Assembly: GCA_900541495.1 (NCBI GenBank)
Contig: UQKC01000044.1
Span: 1 to 19,840 of the forward strand
Direction: 5' to 3'
Length of the DNA stretch: 19,840 nt
Source: an uncultured Ruminococcus sp.
GTDB taxonomy: Bacteria > Bacillota > Clostridia > Oscillospirales > Ruminococcaceae
This document shows positions 1 to 7,274 of this stretch, piece by piece. Made by a program: the position numbers and the translations under genes. A model generated the notes under the pieces. The model was not told where the DNA came from and made no database searches. It worked only from the letters and a program-made list of their open reading frames with translations. Each line of letters begins with the position of its first letter. Within the stretch, counting starts at the first letter, position 1.

Positions 1-58
1 TGTCAATTTGACATAAACATTTTGAAAAATGGCAAAAACGTATTAATCAGCGTTTACT
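1..58 (-). repeat. Dispersed hairpin repeat, family 1, copy A (cut by window edge)
   Basis: Read on the minus strand this matches the left arm of the copy at 17581-17711 almost base for base, including the AT-rich centre (TCAAATTGACA). Only one arm is visible because the window starts inside the element. Its outer end overlaps the 3' end of the TPR gene: the repeat's AAACGCTGATTAA supplies that gene's last codons and TGA stop. Confidence 0.85.
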
Positions 59-862
59 TAGCATTACTGCCGCAAGTGTCTGCTCCAGTTCCCTTGCGTT
101 TCCTCCGTTAAGAGTGTGCAGCTTCTTATATTTTTGCAGCTTTTCTTCATCTCCGAGAAGCTGCGAAGCTACGGCTGCGGCAGAGGCGGCTTGGTTCAGC
201 TTCGGGTCAAGCTCCAGTGCCTTTTCGGAGTATTTGAGAGCTTTTTCGGCGTCGCCCTTGTGAAGCAGAAGCACGGAAAAGTTTGTGTATGCACTTGGGC
301 TTTCGGGGTCATAGGTTATCGCATTTTCATAAGCCTGCTCGGCTTTCTGCATTTTGCCGAGGTCGGCATAGATAAGTCCGAGGTTCGACCAGGCCGTTGA
401 GTTTGAGTAGTCGTGGAAAAACAGCTGCTCATAACACTCGGCGGCAGCGTTTTTTTGTCCCGACTCGCTAAGACACAGTGCCTTGAACATCAGCACAGCC
501 GAAAATTCGCTGCTGTCTGCGCAGTGCCTGTCGAGAAGCACATCAAGCGTTCTTATCGCTTTTTCAAATTTATTGTAATTATAGTCAGTTATTGCATTTG
601 TCAGCAGCTTCATCGCTCTCGGGTCGTTTCGGAAAGCATCGCCGATGATCTTTTTATAAAAATCCCTGTATATGTAACTGTCGAACGGCGAGCTTTTATG
701 GCGTATTTTCAAAAATGAAAGCAGCAGCACAAGTGCGACCGATCCTGCTTTTGTCATAAGCTTTATATCCCGCTCTTTCGCAAAGGCAAGCTCATACACA
801 AAAACACCTGCCGCCAAAATCAGTGATAAAATGTTTATTATTCTCAAAACCCTGTATTTCAT
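47..862 (-). CDS. Membrane-anchored tetratricopeptide repeat (TPR) protein
   Basis: This 271-aa protein probably acts as a protein-protein interaction scaffold at the membrane; no enzymatic domain is visible. Two hydrophobic segments lie at about residues 5-27 and 36-53, followed by a charged linker. At least three TPR-like helical pairs run from about residue 115 to 235 (for example AWSNLGLIYADLGKMQKAEQ and AYTNFSVLLLHKGDAEKALK). I chose the ATG at 862 because GGGGGAA lies just upstream; the ATG at 874 has no ribosome site. The gene sits downstream of gap but behind a terminator, so it is probably expressed separately or by read-through. The stop codon and the final residues (SKR) lie inside a dispersed repeat, so the C-terminus may have been altered by that insertion. 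The specific function is unknown. Confidence 0.8.
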   Translation of the reverse strand: MKYRVLRIINILSLILAAGVFVYELAFAKERDIKLMTKAGSVALVLLLSFLKIRHKSSPFDSYIYRDFYKKIIGDAFRNDPRAMKLLTNAITDYNYNKFEKAIRTLDVLLDRHCADSSEFSAVLMFKALCLSESGQKNAAAECYEQLFFHDYSNSTAWSNLGLIYADLGKMQKAEQAYENAITYDPESPSAYTNFSVLLLHKGDAEKALKYSEKALELDPKLNQAASAAAVASQLLGDEEKLQKYKKLHTLNGGNARELEQTLAAVMLSKR

Positions 863-880
863 ATGTTCCCCCATATAATA

Positions 881-911
881 AAAGAGCCTGCTTATGCGGC
901 AGGCTCTTTTT
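881..911 (-). terminator. Intrinsic terminator of gap
   Basis: On the minus strand AAAGAGCCTGCC, a short loop (GCATAA), then GCAGGCTCTTT form a strong hairpin followed by TTATTA. It lies 19 bp past the gap stop codon. The T-run on the opposite strand means it could work both ways. Confidence 0.85.
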
Positions 912-929
912 GAACATTAAGAACTAAAC

Positions 930-1967
930 TTACTTGAGTTCAGCGAAGTACTTGATTGTTCTAACCATCTGAGATGTGTAGGAGTTCTCGTTATCGTACC
1001 AAGAAACTACCTGTACTTCAAAGAGGTCATCAGCGATCTTAGCTACCATTGTCTGTGTAGCATCGAAGAGAGAACCGTATCTCATACCGATAACGTCGGA
1101 AGAAACGATCTGATCCTCGTTGTAGCCGAAGGACTCGGAAGCAGCAGCCTTCATAGCAGCGTTGATGCCTTCCTTAGTAACGTCTGCGCCCTTAACAACA
1201 GCTGTAAGGATAGTTGTAGAACCTGTAGGAACAGGAACACGCTGTGCAGAACCGATGAGCTTGCCGTTGAGTTCAGGAATTACAAGGCCGATTGCCTTTG
1301 CAGCACCTGTGGAGTTAGGAACGATGTTAGCAGCACCTGCTCTTGCTCTTCTGAGGTCACCCTTTCTGTGAGGACCGTCGAGGATCATCTGGTCGCCTGT
1401 GTAAGCGTGGATTGTGCTCATGATACCGGACTGGATAGGAGCATAATCGTTAAGAGCCTTAGCCATAGGAGCGAGGCAGTTTGTTGTGCAGGATGCAGCA
1501 GAGATGATCTTGTCATCAGCTGTAAGAGTCTTTTCATTTACAGAGTAAACGATTGTCTTGAGGTCGTTGCCGGCAGGAGCGGAGATAACAACCTTCTTAG
1601 CACCAGCATCGATGTGAGCCTGGGACTTGTCCTTAGAGCAGTAGAAACCTGTGCACTCGAGAACAACGTCAACGCCGATCTCACCCCAAGGAAGATCCTT
1701 AGCGTCCTTTTCAGCATAGATCTTAAGTGTCTTGCCGTCAACTGTGATTGTGCCTGCTTCATCATCAGCGGAAACAGTGTGCTTGTTTTCACCGATCTTG
1801 CCGCAGTAACCGCCCTGAGCAGTATCATACTTGAGGAGCTGAGCGAGCATAGAAGGCTTTGTGAGGTCGTTGATAGCAACTACATCATAACCCTCTGCAC
1901 CGAACATCTGTCTGAATGCGAGACGACCGATACGACCGAAACCATTGATTGCAACTTTAACTGACAT
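930..1967 (-). CDS. gap: Glyceraldehyde-3-phosphate dehydrogenase, NAD-type
   Basis: Catalyses oxidative phosphorylation of glyceraldehyde 3-phosphate to 1,3-bisphosphoglycerate in cytosolic glycolysis. The 345-aa product is full length for the family. The Rossmann motif INGFGRIGRLAFR lies at residues 7-19, and Asp34 in AINDLT is the residue that usually favours NAD over NADP. The active-site segment SAASCTTNC contains the nucleophile Cys160, and His187 is in STIHAYTGDQ. The start at 1967 is preceded by AGGAGG at good spacing; an in-frame ATG 57 bp further upstream lacks a site and would add 19 residues unlike the family. A promoter lies at 2052-2080 and a terminator at 881-911, so it is most likely a monocistronic housekeeping gene. 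Confidence 0.97.
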   Translation of the reverse strand: MSVKVAINGFGRIGRLAFRQMFGAEGYDVVAINDLTKPSMLAQLLKYDTAQGGYCGKIGENKHTVSADDEAGTITVDGKTLKIYAEKDAKDLPWGEIGVDVVLECTGFYCSKDKSQAHIDAGAKKVVISAPAGNDLKTIVYSVNEKTLTADDKIISAASCTTNCLAPMAKALNDYAPIQSGIMSTIHAYTGDQMILDGPHRKGDLRRARAGAANIVPNSTGAAKAIGLVIPELNGKLIGSAQRVPVPTGSTTILTAVVKGADVTKEGINAAMKAAASESFGYNEDQIVSSDVIGMRYGSLFDATQTMVAKIADDLFEVQVVSWYDNENSYTSQMVRTIKYFAELK

Positions 1968-2051
1968 AATAAATTTTCCTCCTAAAAAGAAATTTAATAT
2001 ACGGCTTTGGAAAATATCCTTCAAAAAGATATCCCTAAGCTTTATAAATCT

Positions 2052-2080
2052 ATTTTACCTTATTTTTTCGATTTTGGCAA
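2052..2080 (-). promoter_or_regulatory. Promoter of gap
   Basis: On the minus strand TTGCCA (2080-2075) and TAAAAT (2057-2052) are separated by exactly 17 bp, leaving a leader of about 80 nt before the gap start. The flanking DNA is very AT-rich. The remaining non-coding DNA up to 2233 shows nothing else I can name. Confidence 0.65.
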
Positions 2081-2233
2081 TACCTTTTGACAAAAAAATA
2101 ACATTTTTCAGAAACTTTTTTCAAAACGCCGCAAAAGCTTTGACAGGTTGGTTCAAAATGACCGAAAGAGAGCAGACAATGTGACTATTTTGTGCCAATA
2201 AGACGAAATTATGATTAAATTTTCAAAAAAGCA

Positions 2234-2262
2234 ATGCAGAAAACGAAATACTGTGGTATAAT
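2234..2262 (+). promoter_or_regulatory. Extended -10 promoter for the kinase-like/lipoprotein pair
   Basis: A perfect TATAAT at 2257-2262 is preceded by TGG (extended -10, TGnTATAAT). The -35 at 17 bp (ATGCAG) is poor, which the extended -10 could compensate for. The start codon follows 35 bp later, with GAAGGGA as ribosome site. Confidence 0.65.
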
Positions 2263-2297
2263 AGTAGTGCAATTTTTTATGAAGGGATCACTGCTTT

Positions 2298-3326
2298 ATG
2301 GATAGTGCCGTTCTTCTTGCCCTGCGTGAATTTTATGAACGCTCCGAGATACCGACTGCAATAATTTCCGACGGCGTTAGATTTGAAAACAGCCGTTATG
2401 CCGAGCTTTTTGACGGCAAAGCCGTATCAAAGGACGCTTTTTCCGAAAAAGTGATGAAAAAAGGCTGCGGATATGAGCTTATCGGCGATATGATCGTGAG
2501 CGTGAATGTTATAAGCTATGACGGCGTTTCGGTCATCGAAGTTTTCGATAAAAGTCCCGTCGAAGCGGCTATGCGAAGCCCCGGAGTTAACAGATACCTT
2601 GTCTGCTTTTTCTCGCGCCTGAGAAGCTGTGTTCACAGCATCTCGATGATATCGGAAAAGCTCCTCGAAAAGCTTGCCGACTGCGCTGAAAAATATGACG
2701 GCATCGAGCAGACTTTCAGCAGCATAAACAGCAGCCTGCGCGATATAATATCCTTTATCCTCGATCCTGAGCAGATGATATTCCTTATGGACGATAACTG
2801 CGCGGAAAGCGTTGTCAGCATTAGCGATACGATGACGGAACTTGCACGGCAGTTCGGAGAATACCAAACCGACATTTCGGTCAAAACGGATATCTGCAAA
2901 GGTGCGGCGGCAAAGCTCAACAAGGGTTCGTTCTGTGTGCTCGTTTCCGATATAACACAAAGGCTTTGCAGCGGCGAATACATACCGAACGAGGTAAAAT
3001 TTTTCGTAAAAGAAGATGAAAGCGGCGTTAAAGTACGTATTTCCGCCGATACTTCGGATAAGCACTTATCCGAGCTCGCAGAGGCAGGCGAAAAGAGCTT
3101 TTCGGAAGGATTTTTCTTAGATTATATCTCCGGCCTTTTCTGCAAAAGATTCGGCGCTTCGCTCGAAAAGACGGGCGAAAACGCATACGAACTGGTTCTG
3201 CCAAAGCTTGCGGACGGTGAGTTCGTTTTATCCGCGGCGCAAAAATTTGATGAGGGAAAACAGCTTTTCTCGCCGATGGAAGTAAGATTTGCCGACAGGA
3301 GAATTTACATTCCTGCCTGCTCATAA
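2298..3326 (+). CDS. Degenerate sensor histidine kinase-like protein
   Basis: A 342-aa cytosolic protein with no signal peptide or TM segment. Residues 1-85 resemble a small PAS-type sensor fold. Residues 103-155 look like a DHp helical hairpin with a candidate phospho-acceptor His113 (RLRSCVHSISMISEKL). The C-terminal 150 residues follow the order of a HATPase domain and end in a recognisable last strand (ASLEKTGENAYELVLPK). However, the N-box Asn, the DxGxG loop and the GxGxG lid are absent or unrecognisable, so ATP binding is doubtful. I infer a pseudokinase or phosphotransfer/scaffold protein. The start has GAAGGGA 11 bp upstream. It is followed 22 bp later by a lipoprotein gene, probably one transcript. 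No response regulator is nearby. An unrelated fold is possible. Confidence 0.5.
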   Translation: MDSAVLLALREFYERSEIPTAIISDGVRFENSRYAELFDGKAVSKDAFSEKVMKKGCGYELIGDMIVSVNVISYDGVSVIEVFDKSPVEAAMRSPGVNRYLVCFFSRLRSCVHSISMISEKLLEKLADCAEKYDGIEQTFSSINSSLRDIISFILDPEQMIFLMDDNCAESVVSISDTMTELARQFGEYQTDISVKTDICKGAAAKLNKGSFCVLVSDITQRLCSGEYIPNEVKFFVKEDESGVKVRISADTSDKHLSELAEAGEKSFSEGFFLDYISGLFCKRFGASLEKTGENAYELVLPKLADGEFVLSAAQKFDEGKQLFSPMEVRFADRRIYIPACS

Positions 3327-3348
3327 AATACAAGGGAGAATTTTTGAT

Positions 3349-4158
3349 ATGAAAAATAAAAGAACAATGAAAATTATCGCAGCGCTCGCCGCTTTGTGTA
3401 TGACAGCGGCAATGTTCGGCGGCTGCTCAAAGAATAAGACCGATACTTCCGATACAACAGTAAGCGCTTCCGATGAAAGCGGTGCCGGGGAACAGCCTGC
3501 CGCTACTCAGCGTCCCGTTGCCGAGGGTGATATTTACGCCATAAACAAATTCAAGGTAAAGGATCTTCCTGAAAACTATGTTATGGCGCAGAAGTCGCAG
3601 GAAGACTTCGACCAGCATTTCCGCTATATAATCGACGACGGTCAGGCTCAAATGGCGGTTTATGCAGCAAACTATGCCGAAGATTACGGCCCGATCGATG
3701 ATTTTATCGGACGTATCCGTTTTTCAATGACATTCAACAATGTTATGTACAAATGCGATACTGAGTTCACCGATAATCAGGATATAACTGTTGCAGGTTT
3801 CAATGGAAAATGGTGCGATTACACGATCACGCAGAATGTCTTTGAAACCGATGAAAACGGCGATACCTACAAGGACGAGGACGGAAACGACATCAAGACC
3901 CCTGTTGCATGGTACACGGGCAGACTTTACTGCTTCTACTCCGACAATGACGCTTTCTATTTCACGGTCGAATCCACCAAGGATTACTGGGACAATGTTG
4001 TCGGCGATTTTGAAACGAAAATACTTCCCAACATCTTTATAGACGAAAATGCGGAGAATGACCCCGAAACTGACGAAACTTCATCAGAAACAGCCGTTGT
4101 TTCCTCCGAAACAGAGGAAGCTCCCACTGAAACGGAAGAAACATCTTCTGCCGAATAA
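3349..4158 (+). CDS. Secreted lipoprotein with Ser/Thr/Glu-rich tail
   Basis: A 269-aa lipoprotein. The first 26 residues are a type II signal peptide: KNKR, a hydrophobic core, then a lipobox (MFGGC) with Cys26 as the lipidated residue. After a low-complexity Ser/Thr linker comes a globular domain of about 170 residues rich in Tyr, Asp and Asn, which I do not recognise. The last 35 residues are an acidic Glu/Thr/Ser repeat tail, probably a flexible surface stalk. I chose the ATG at 3349 because AGGGAG lies 12 bp upstream; an in-frame ATG at 3289 lies inside the upstream gene and would bury the signal peptide. It is probably co-transcribed with the kinase-like gene. Function unknown. Confidence 0.8.
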   Translation: MKNKRTMKIIAALAALCMTAAMFGGCSKNKTDTSDTTVSASDESGAGEQPAATQRPVAEGDIYAINKFKVKDLPENYVMAQKSQEDFDQHFRYIIDDGQAQMAVYAANYAEDYGPIDDFIGRIRFSMTFNNVMYKCDTEFTDNQDITVAGFNGKWCDYTITQNVFETDENGDTYKDEDGNDIKTPVAWYTGRLYCFYSDNDAFYFTVESTKDYWDNVVGDFETKILPNIFIDENAENDPETDETSSETAVVSSETEEAPTETEETSSAE

Positions 4159-4186
4159 ACGGGCGGAAAATCGTGAAAAATAACGG

Positions 4187-4215
4187 TTGCATCTGCAATA
4201 AATTTGTGGTATAAT
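4187..4215 (+). promoter_or_regulatory. Promoter of the cysteine T-box/cysE-cysS operon
   Basis: TTGCAT (4187-4192), a 17-bp spacer and TATAAT (4210-4215), with TGG giving an extended -10. It starts only 29 bp after the lipoprotein stop codon; I see no terminator between them, so read-through from upstream is possible. The same -35 sequence (TTGCAT) is used at secG. Confidence 0.85.
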
Positions 4216-4224
4216 CATATAATA

Positions 4225-4498
4225 TAATAAGGTTCAAAAGCATATCGGTCAGAGTAGCTTTTGCTCGGGATACAGAGAACGTCGGGGTGGTGCAACGGCG
4301 GCGAAGAGCGTCAGTGAAGTGCGGCCGCCGGCTCGGACGGGGAACATTCTTCTCTTTTTGATGCAAGAAAAAAGTATCCGCCTGCGTATCATCTGCGTTA
4401 AAGATATGAAAAGACAGTCCGTTCGGACTAATTGAAGTGGAACCGTGGTCAACAGCCGCCTTCAGGAACGAAAAATTCGCTCTTGAAGGCGCTTTTTT
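4225..4498 (+). promoter_or_regulatory. T-box riboswitch, probably reading tRNA-Cys
   Basis: This leader senses uncharged tRNA and permits read-through into cysE-cysS. Stem I features are visible: AGAGTAG (4251-4257), CAGAGAAC (4273-4280) and GGTGGTGCAAC in the distal loop. The specifier side has GTGAAGTGC, with TGC (Cys) at 4320-4322. The T-box core GAAGTGGAACCGTGG lies at 4434-4448. Its TGGA would pair with an acceptor end of discriminator U73, which bacterial tRNA-Cys has. The antiterminator TGAAG/CTTCA uses bases 4460-4464, which the terminator also needs, so the two structures exclude each other. The specifier is one base off the usual GAA-NNN spacing, so its codon call is less certain than the T-box itself. 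Confidence 0.9.
4457..4498 (+). terminator. T-box regulatory terminator
   Basis: CGCCTTCA pairs with TGAAGGCG, with further pairing of GAACGAA and TTCGCTC, followed by TTTTTT at 4493-4498. The 5' arm is shared with the antiterminator. Confidence 0.9.
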
Positions 4499-4522
4499 AA
4501 TGCGTAATTCGTAATGCGTAAT
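4499..4522 (+). repeat. 24-bp GTAATGCG-type repeat, copy 1
   Basis: Bases 4499-4522, built from alternating AATGCGTAAT and TCGTAATGCG blocks, recur exactly in reverse complement at 8116-8139. It begins directly after the T-box terminator T-run. Confidence 0.85.
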
Positions 4523-4550
4523 TTTTTACTCACATTTATGCTGAATTCTG

Positions 4551-4651
4551 TAGGGGACGGGTTTCCCATCCCGTGCCGCAAGGCATTTTTACCCCCGCAC
4601 GATTTTGCTGTAATTGCCGCAAACCGCAGGGGCGGATTCCATATCCGCCCG
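4551..4651 (+). repeat. GGGGCGGAT/ATCCGCCC hairpin repeats in the cysE leader
   Basis: Two related imperfect palindromes: GACGGGTTTCCCATCCCGT at 4556-4574 and GGGGCGGATTCCATATCCGC within 4627-4651. A diverged copy of the second occurs at 7198-7222 (GGGGCGGATTCTATATCCG). They look like short dispersed intergenic repeats. The transcript between the T-box and cysE must pass through them. Confidence 0.7.
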
Positions 4652-4721
4652 TTTACAAACGCTGTTTCTTTTTTCAAAATTCCAATTCAGAGAAATTTTC
4701 GCATTGAACAATTATCTATCG

Positions 4722-4838
4722 TAAGGAAACGCTGATTAATACGTTTTTGCCATTTTTCAAAATGTCCTCAAAGGCGTAAACTCGTACATTTCTCAAAATG
4801 GCAAAACGAACGCTTCGCTTTAATCAGCTTTTTCCTAA
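4722..4838 (+). repeat. Dispersed hairpin repeat, family 1, copy B (full length)
   Basis: A 117-bp element with imperfect terminal arms: AAGGAAACGCTGATTAA at the left end and TTAATCAGCTTTTTCCT at the right. Internally TTTTGCCATTTTTCAAAATG pairs with CATTTCTCAAAATGGCAAAA. The whole unit folds into one long hairpin. It has no coding capacity and resembles a MITE or REP-type unit. It sits 29 bp upstream of the cysE start. Confidence 0.85.
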
Positions 4839-4867
4839 CATAACTGACAAAGGAGCTGTATTTTATT

Positions 4868-5587
4868 GTGATAATTAATTTTGAATATCTTAAAAAGCAG
4901 TTTAACGAAGAAATTGAATCGGTAAAGCGGCGCGACCCTGCCGCAAGAAGCGCACTCGAGATAGTTCTCACCTACTCGGGACTTCACGCTATTCTCGCGT
5001 ACAGAGTGGCTCACAAGCTTTACGAAAAGAAGCTTTATCTTGCCGCACGAATAATCTCTCAAACAGCACGATTTTTCACGGGAATAGAAATTCACCCGGG
5101 TGCAAAGATCGGCAAGGGATTTTTCATTGACCACGGTTCGGGCGTTGTCATCGGCGAAACGACCGAGATCGGCGACAACTGCCTTGTTTATCAGGGCGTA
5201 ACGCTCGGCGGTACGGGCAAAGACAAGGGCAAGCGTCACCCTACTCTCGGCAACAATGTTATGGTCGGTGCAGGCGCAAGAGTTCTCGGACCTTTCAAGG
5301 TCGGCGACAATGTCAAAATAGCCGCAAACGCAGTCGTTCTCGAAACGATTCCGCCGAACTGCACAGCGGTCGGCGTACCTGCACGGATAGTCCGCAGGAA
5401 CGGCGAAAGGGTGCAGAACTGCGACCTCGATCAGGTGCATATCCCCGACCCCGTTTCGCTCGAACTTTGCAGACAGCTTGCAAGGATAGAGAGCCTTGAA
5501 AAAAAAGTCAACAAGCTTGAAATAAGCGAGCTTGGGAAGAAGTACAACACCAATCAGAAAGGAACAAACGAAAATGAAAATATATAA
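4868..5587 (+). CDS. cysE: Serine O-acetyltransferase
   Basis: Transfers acetyl from acetyl-CoA to L-serine to give O-acetylserine, the first step of cysteine synthesis, in the cytosol. The 239-aa protein has an N-terminal helical part (about residues 1-70). A left-handed beta-helix of hexapeptide repeats follows at about 74-178 (HPGAKIGKGFFIDHGSG, GDNCLVYQGVTLGGTGK, KIAANAVVLETIPPNC), with the catalytic-type DHG in FIDHGSG. A C-terminal heptad-like helix (LARIESLEKKVNKLE) extends it. The start is a GTG with AGGAG about 12 bp upstream; no ATG fits better. It overlaps cysS by 14 nt, implying translational coupling. The upstream cysteine T-box couples its transcription to tRNA-Cys charging. Confidence 0.93.
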   Translation: MIINFEYLKKQFNEEIESVKRRDPAARSALEIVLTYSGLHAILAYRVAHKLYEKKLYLAARIISQTARFFTGIEIHPGAKIGKGFFIDHGSGVVIGETTEIGDNCLVYQGVTLGGTGKDKGKRHPTLGNNVMVGAGARVLGPFKVGDNVKIAANAVVLETIPPNCTAVGVPARIVRRNGERVQNCDLDQVHIPDPVSLELCRQLARIESLEKKVNKLEISELGKKYNTNQKGTNENENI

Positions 5588-6992
5588 CTCACTCACAAGA
5601 ACCAAGGAAGATTTTATCCCAAGAGAAGAGGGCAAGGTTTCAATGTACACCTGCGGCCCTACGGTTTACCACTATGCTCATATCGGAAACCTCCGCAGCT
5701 ATATCATGGAGGACGTTCTCGAAAAATATCTCCGCTTCACGGGACTTGACGTTAAAAGAGTAATGAACATAACCGACGTCGGACACCTCACAAGCGACGG
5801 CGACACGGGCGATGACAAGATGCTCAAAGGCGCAAAGCGTGAGCATAAGACCGTTATGGAAATTGCAAAGTTTTACACTGACGCTTTCTTCGCCGACTGC
5901 GCAAAGCTCAACATCAAGACCCCTGACGTTGTTCAGCCTGCAACGGGTTGTATCGATGAGTTCATCAAGGTCATTTCCTCGCTTATCGAGAAAGGCTATG
6001 CTTACGAAGCAGGCGGAAACATCTACTTCGACACATCAAAGCTCAAACAGTATTACGTTTTCAACGATTTCAAGGAAGAAGACCTTGCTGTCGGCGTAAG
6101 AGAGGGCGTTGAGGAAGACTCCAACAAGCGCAACAAGGCTGACTTCGTGCTTTGGTTCACAAAGTCCAAATTTGACGATCAGGAACTCAAATGGGACAGC
6201 CCGTGGGGAGTTGGCTACCCCGGCTGGCATATCGAATGTTCCTGCATAAGCATGAAATATCTCGGCGAGTACCTCGATATCCACTGCGGCGGCATCGACA
6301 ACGCTTTCCCTCACCACACGAACGAGATCGCACAGAGTGAATCCTACCTCGGACATAAGTGGTGCAACTACTGGTTCCACGTTCACCACCTCAACACCAA
6401 CAGCGGCAAGATGTCGAAGTCCTCGGGCGAGTTCCTCACCGTTTCACTCCTCGAAGAAAAGGGCTACGATCCGCTCGTTTACCGCTTCTTCTGCCTGCTT
6501 TCGCACTATAGAAAGTCGCTCGTTTTCTCGTATGAGAACCTTGACAACGCCGCAGTTTCCTACAACAAGATGATCGCAAAGATCGCCGCACTTTTAAAGG
6601 AAAACGGCGGAGATATCGACAAGGAAGCTTACGACAGGCTTATGAAGAACTTCACCGATGCGCTCGACAACGACCTGAACACAGCGCAGGCTATCACAGC
6701 AGTTTATGATGTTCTCCGTGACGGCACAAATGCCGCAACAAAGCTTGCACTTATCAGGGAATTCGATAAGGTGCTTTCTATCGGACTTATCGCAAACGCA
6801 GAAAAGCTCAACAAAGCCGCAGAAAATGCCGATGACGACCTCCCCGAAGAGGTAAAGAAGCTTGCCGAGGAGAGAAAAGCCGCACGAAAGGAAAAGAATT
6901 TCGCCCTCGCCGATGAGCTCCGTGACAAGATAACCGCACTCGGATATGTTGTTGAGGAAACACGTCAGGGAACGAAGATAACGAAAAAATAA
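5574..6992 (+). CDS. cysS: Cysteinyl-tRNA synthetase
   Basis: Charges tRNA-Cys with cysteine in the cytosol. The 472-aa protein is full length. The class I HIGH motif is HIGN at residues 36-39 (YHYAHIGNLRS), and KMSKS is in GKMSKSSGEF near residue 280. Zinc-binding ligands are visible as Cys27 (TCGPT), the ECSC segment and HHTNEIAQSE. The start at 5574 is preceded by GAAAGGAAC and lies inside the end of cysE; an in-frame ATG at 5532 would add 14 residues with no ribosome site. Pairing with cysE under a tRNA-Cys T-box makes sense: a shortage of charged tRNA-Cys raises both cysteine synthesis and charging. I see no clear intrinsic terminator after it; the inverted-repeat element at 7027 may serve. 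Confidence 0.97.
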   Translation: MKIYNSLTRTKEDFIPREEGKVSMYTCGPTVYHYAHIGNLRSYIMEDVLEKYLRFTGLDVKRVMNITDVGHLTSDGDTGDDKMLKGAKREHKTVMEIAKFYTDAFFADCAKLNIKTPDVVQPATGCIDEFIKVISSLIEKGYAYEAGGNIYFDTSKLKQYYVFNDFKEEDLAVGVREGVEEDSNKRNKADFVLWFTKSKFDDQELKWDSPWGVGYPGWHIECSCISMKYLGEYLDIHCGGIDNAFPHHTNEIAQSESYLGHKWCNYWFHVHHLNTNSGKMSKSSGEFLTVSLLEEKGYDPLVYRFFCLLSHYRKSLVFSYENLDNAAVSYNKMIAKIAALLKENGGDIDKEAYDRLMKNFTDALDNDLNTAQAITAVYDVLRDGTNAATKLALIREFDKVLSIGLIANAEKLNKAAENADDDLPEEVKKLAEERKAARKEKNFALADELRDKITALGYVVEETRQGTKITKK

Positions 6993-7026
6993 TTCGAAAT
7001 TAATTTTGTTCCGTATGTTTACAATA

Positions 7027-7189
7027 AGAACCTGTCTTCATAAGCATATGCACACGTCTTTTCGGCAAATTTTGCTGCATACTGCGTTAAAAATCCTTGC
7101 CGTGCGGCAGCACGCCTGCGGATTTTTGCCTTGTCTGCAACAAAATTATGCTCGAAAATCCGCATACATTTCTTATGAAGACAGGTTCT
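7027..7189. mobile_element. 163-bp MITE-like element with perfect 18-bp terminal inverted repeats
   Basis: AGAACCTGTCTTCATAAG at 7027-7044 is the exact reverse complement of 7172-7189. Inside, AAAAATCC...GGATTTTT surround GTGCGGCAGCAC, so nearly the whole element can fold on itself. There is no plausible reading frame. Target-site duplications are not obvious. It lies in the cysS-secG gap. Confidence 0.75.
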
Positions 7190-7197
7190 AAAAATCG

Positions 7198-7222
7198 TAG
7201 GGGCGGATTCTATATCCGTTCG
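7198..7222 (+). repeat. GGGGCGGAT/ATCCG short repeat, diverged copy
   Basis: GTAGGGGCGGATTCTATATC resembles the hairpin at 4627-4651, but the right arm has decayed (CCGTTCG instead of CCGCCCG). It directly follows the 163-bp element. Confidence 0.6.
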
Positions 7223-7274
7223 CTGTATATTCTGTAATAATACTGAATGTCAGTTCCCCGTTTTGCATCGCAAG

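Noticed and set aside
1968..2024. Longer start for gap
   Set aside because: AGGAGG sits directly before the ATG at 1967, and family proteins begin at that position.
4835..5650. 271-codon minus-strand frame across cysE
   Set aside because: Shadow of cysE; Cys-rich, low-complexity translation with no family features.
7006..7191. 61-codon frame in the cysS-secG gap
   Set aside because: It lies wholly inside the inverted-repeat element, with no ribosome site or protein-like composition.
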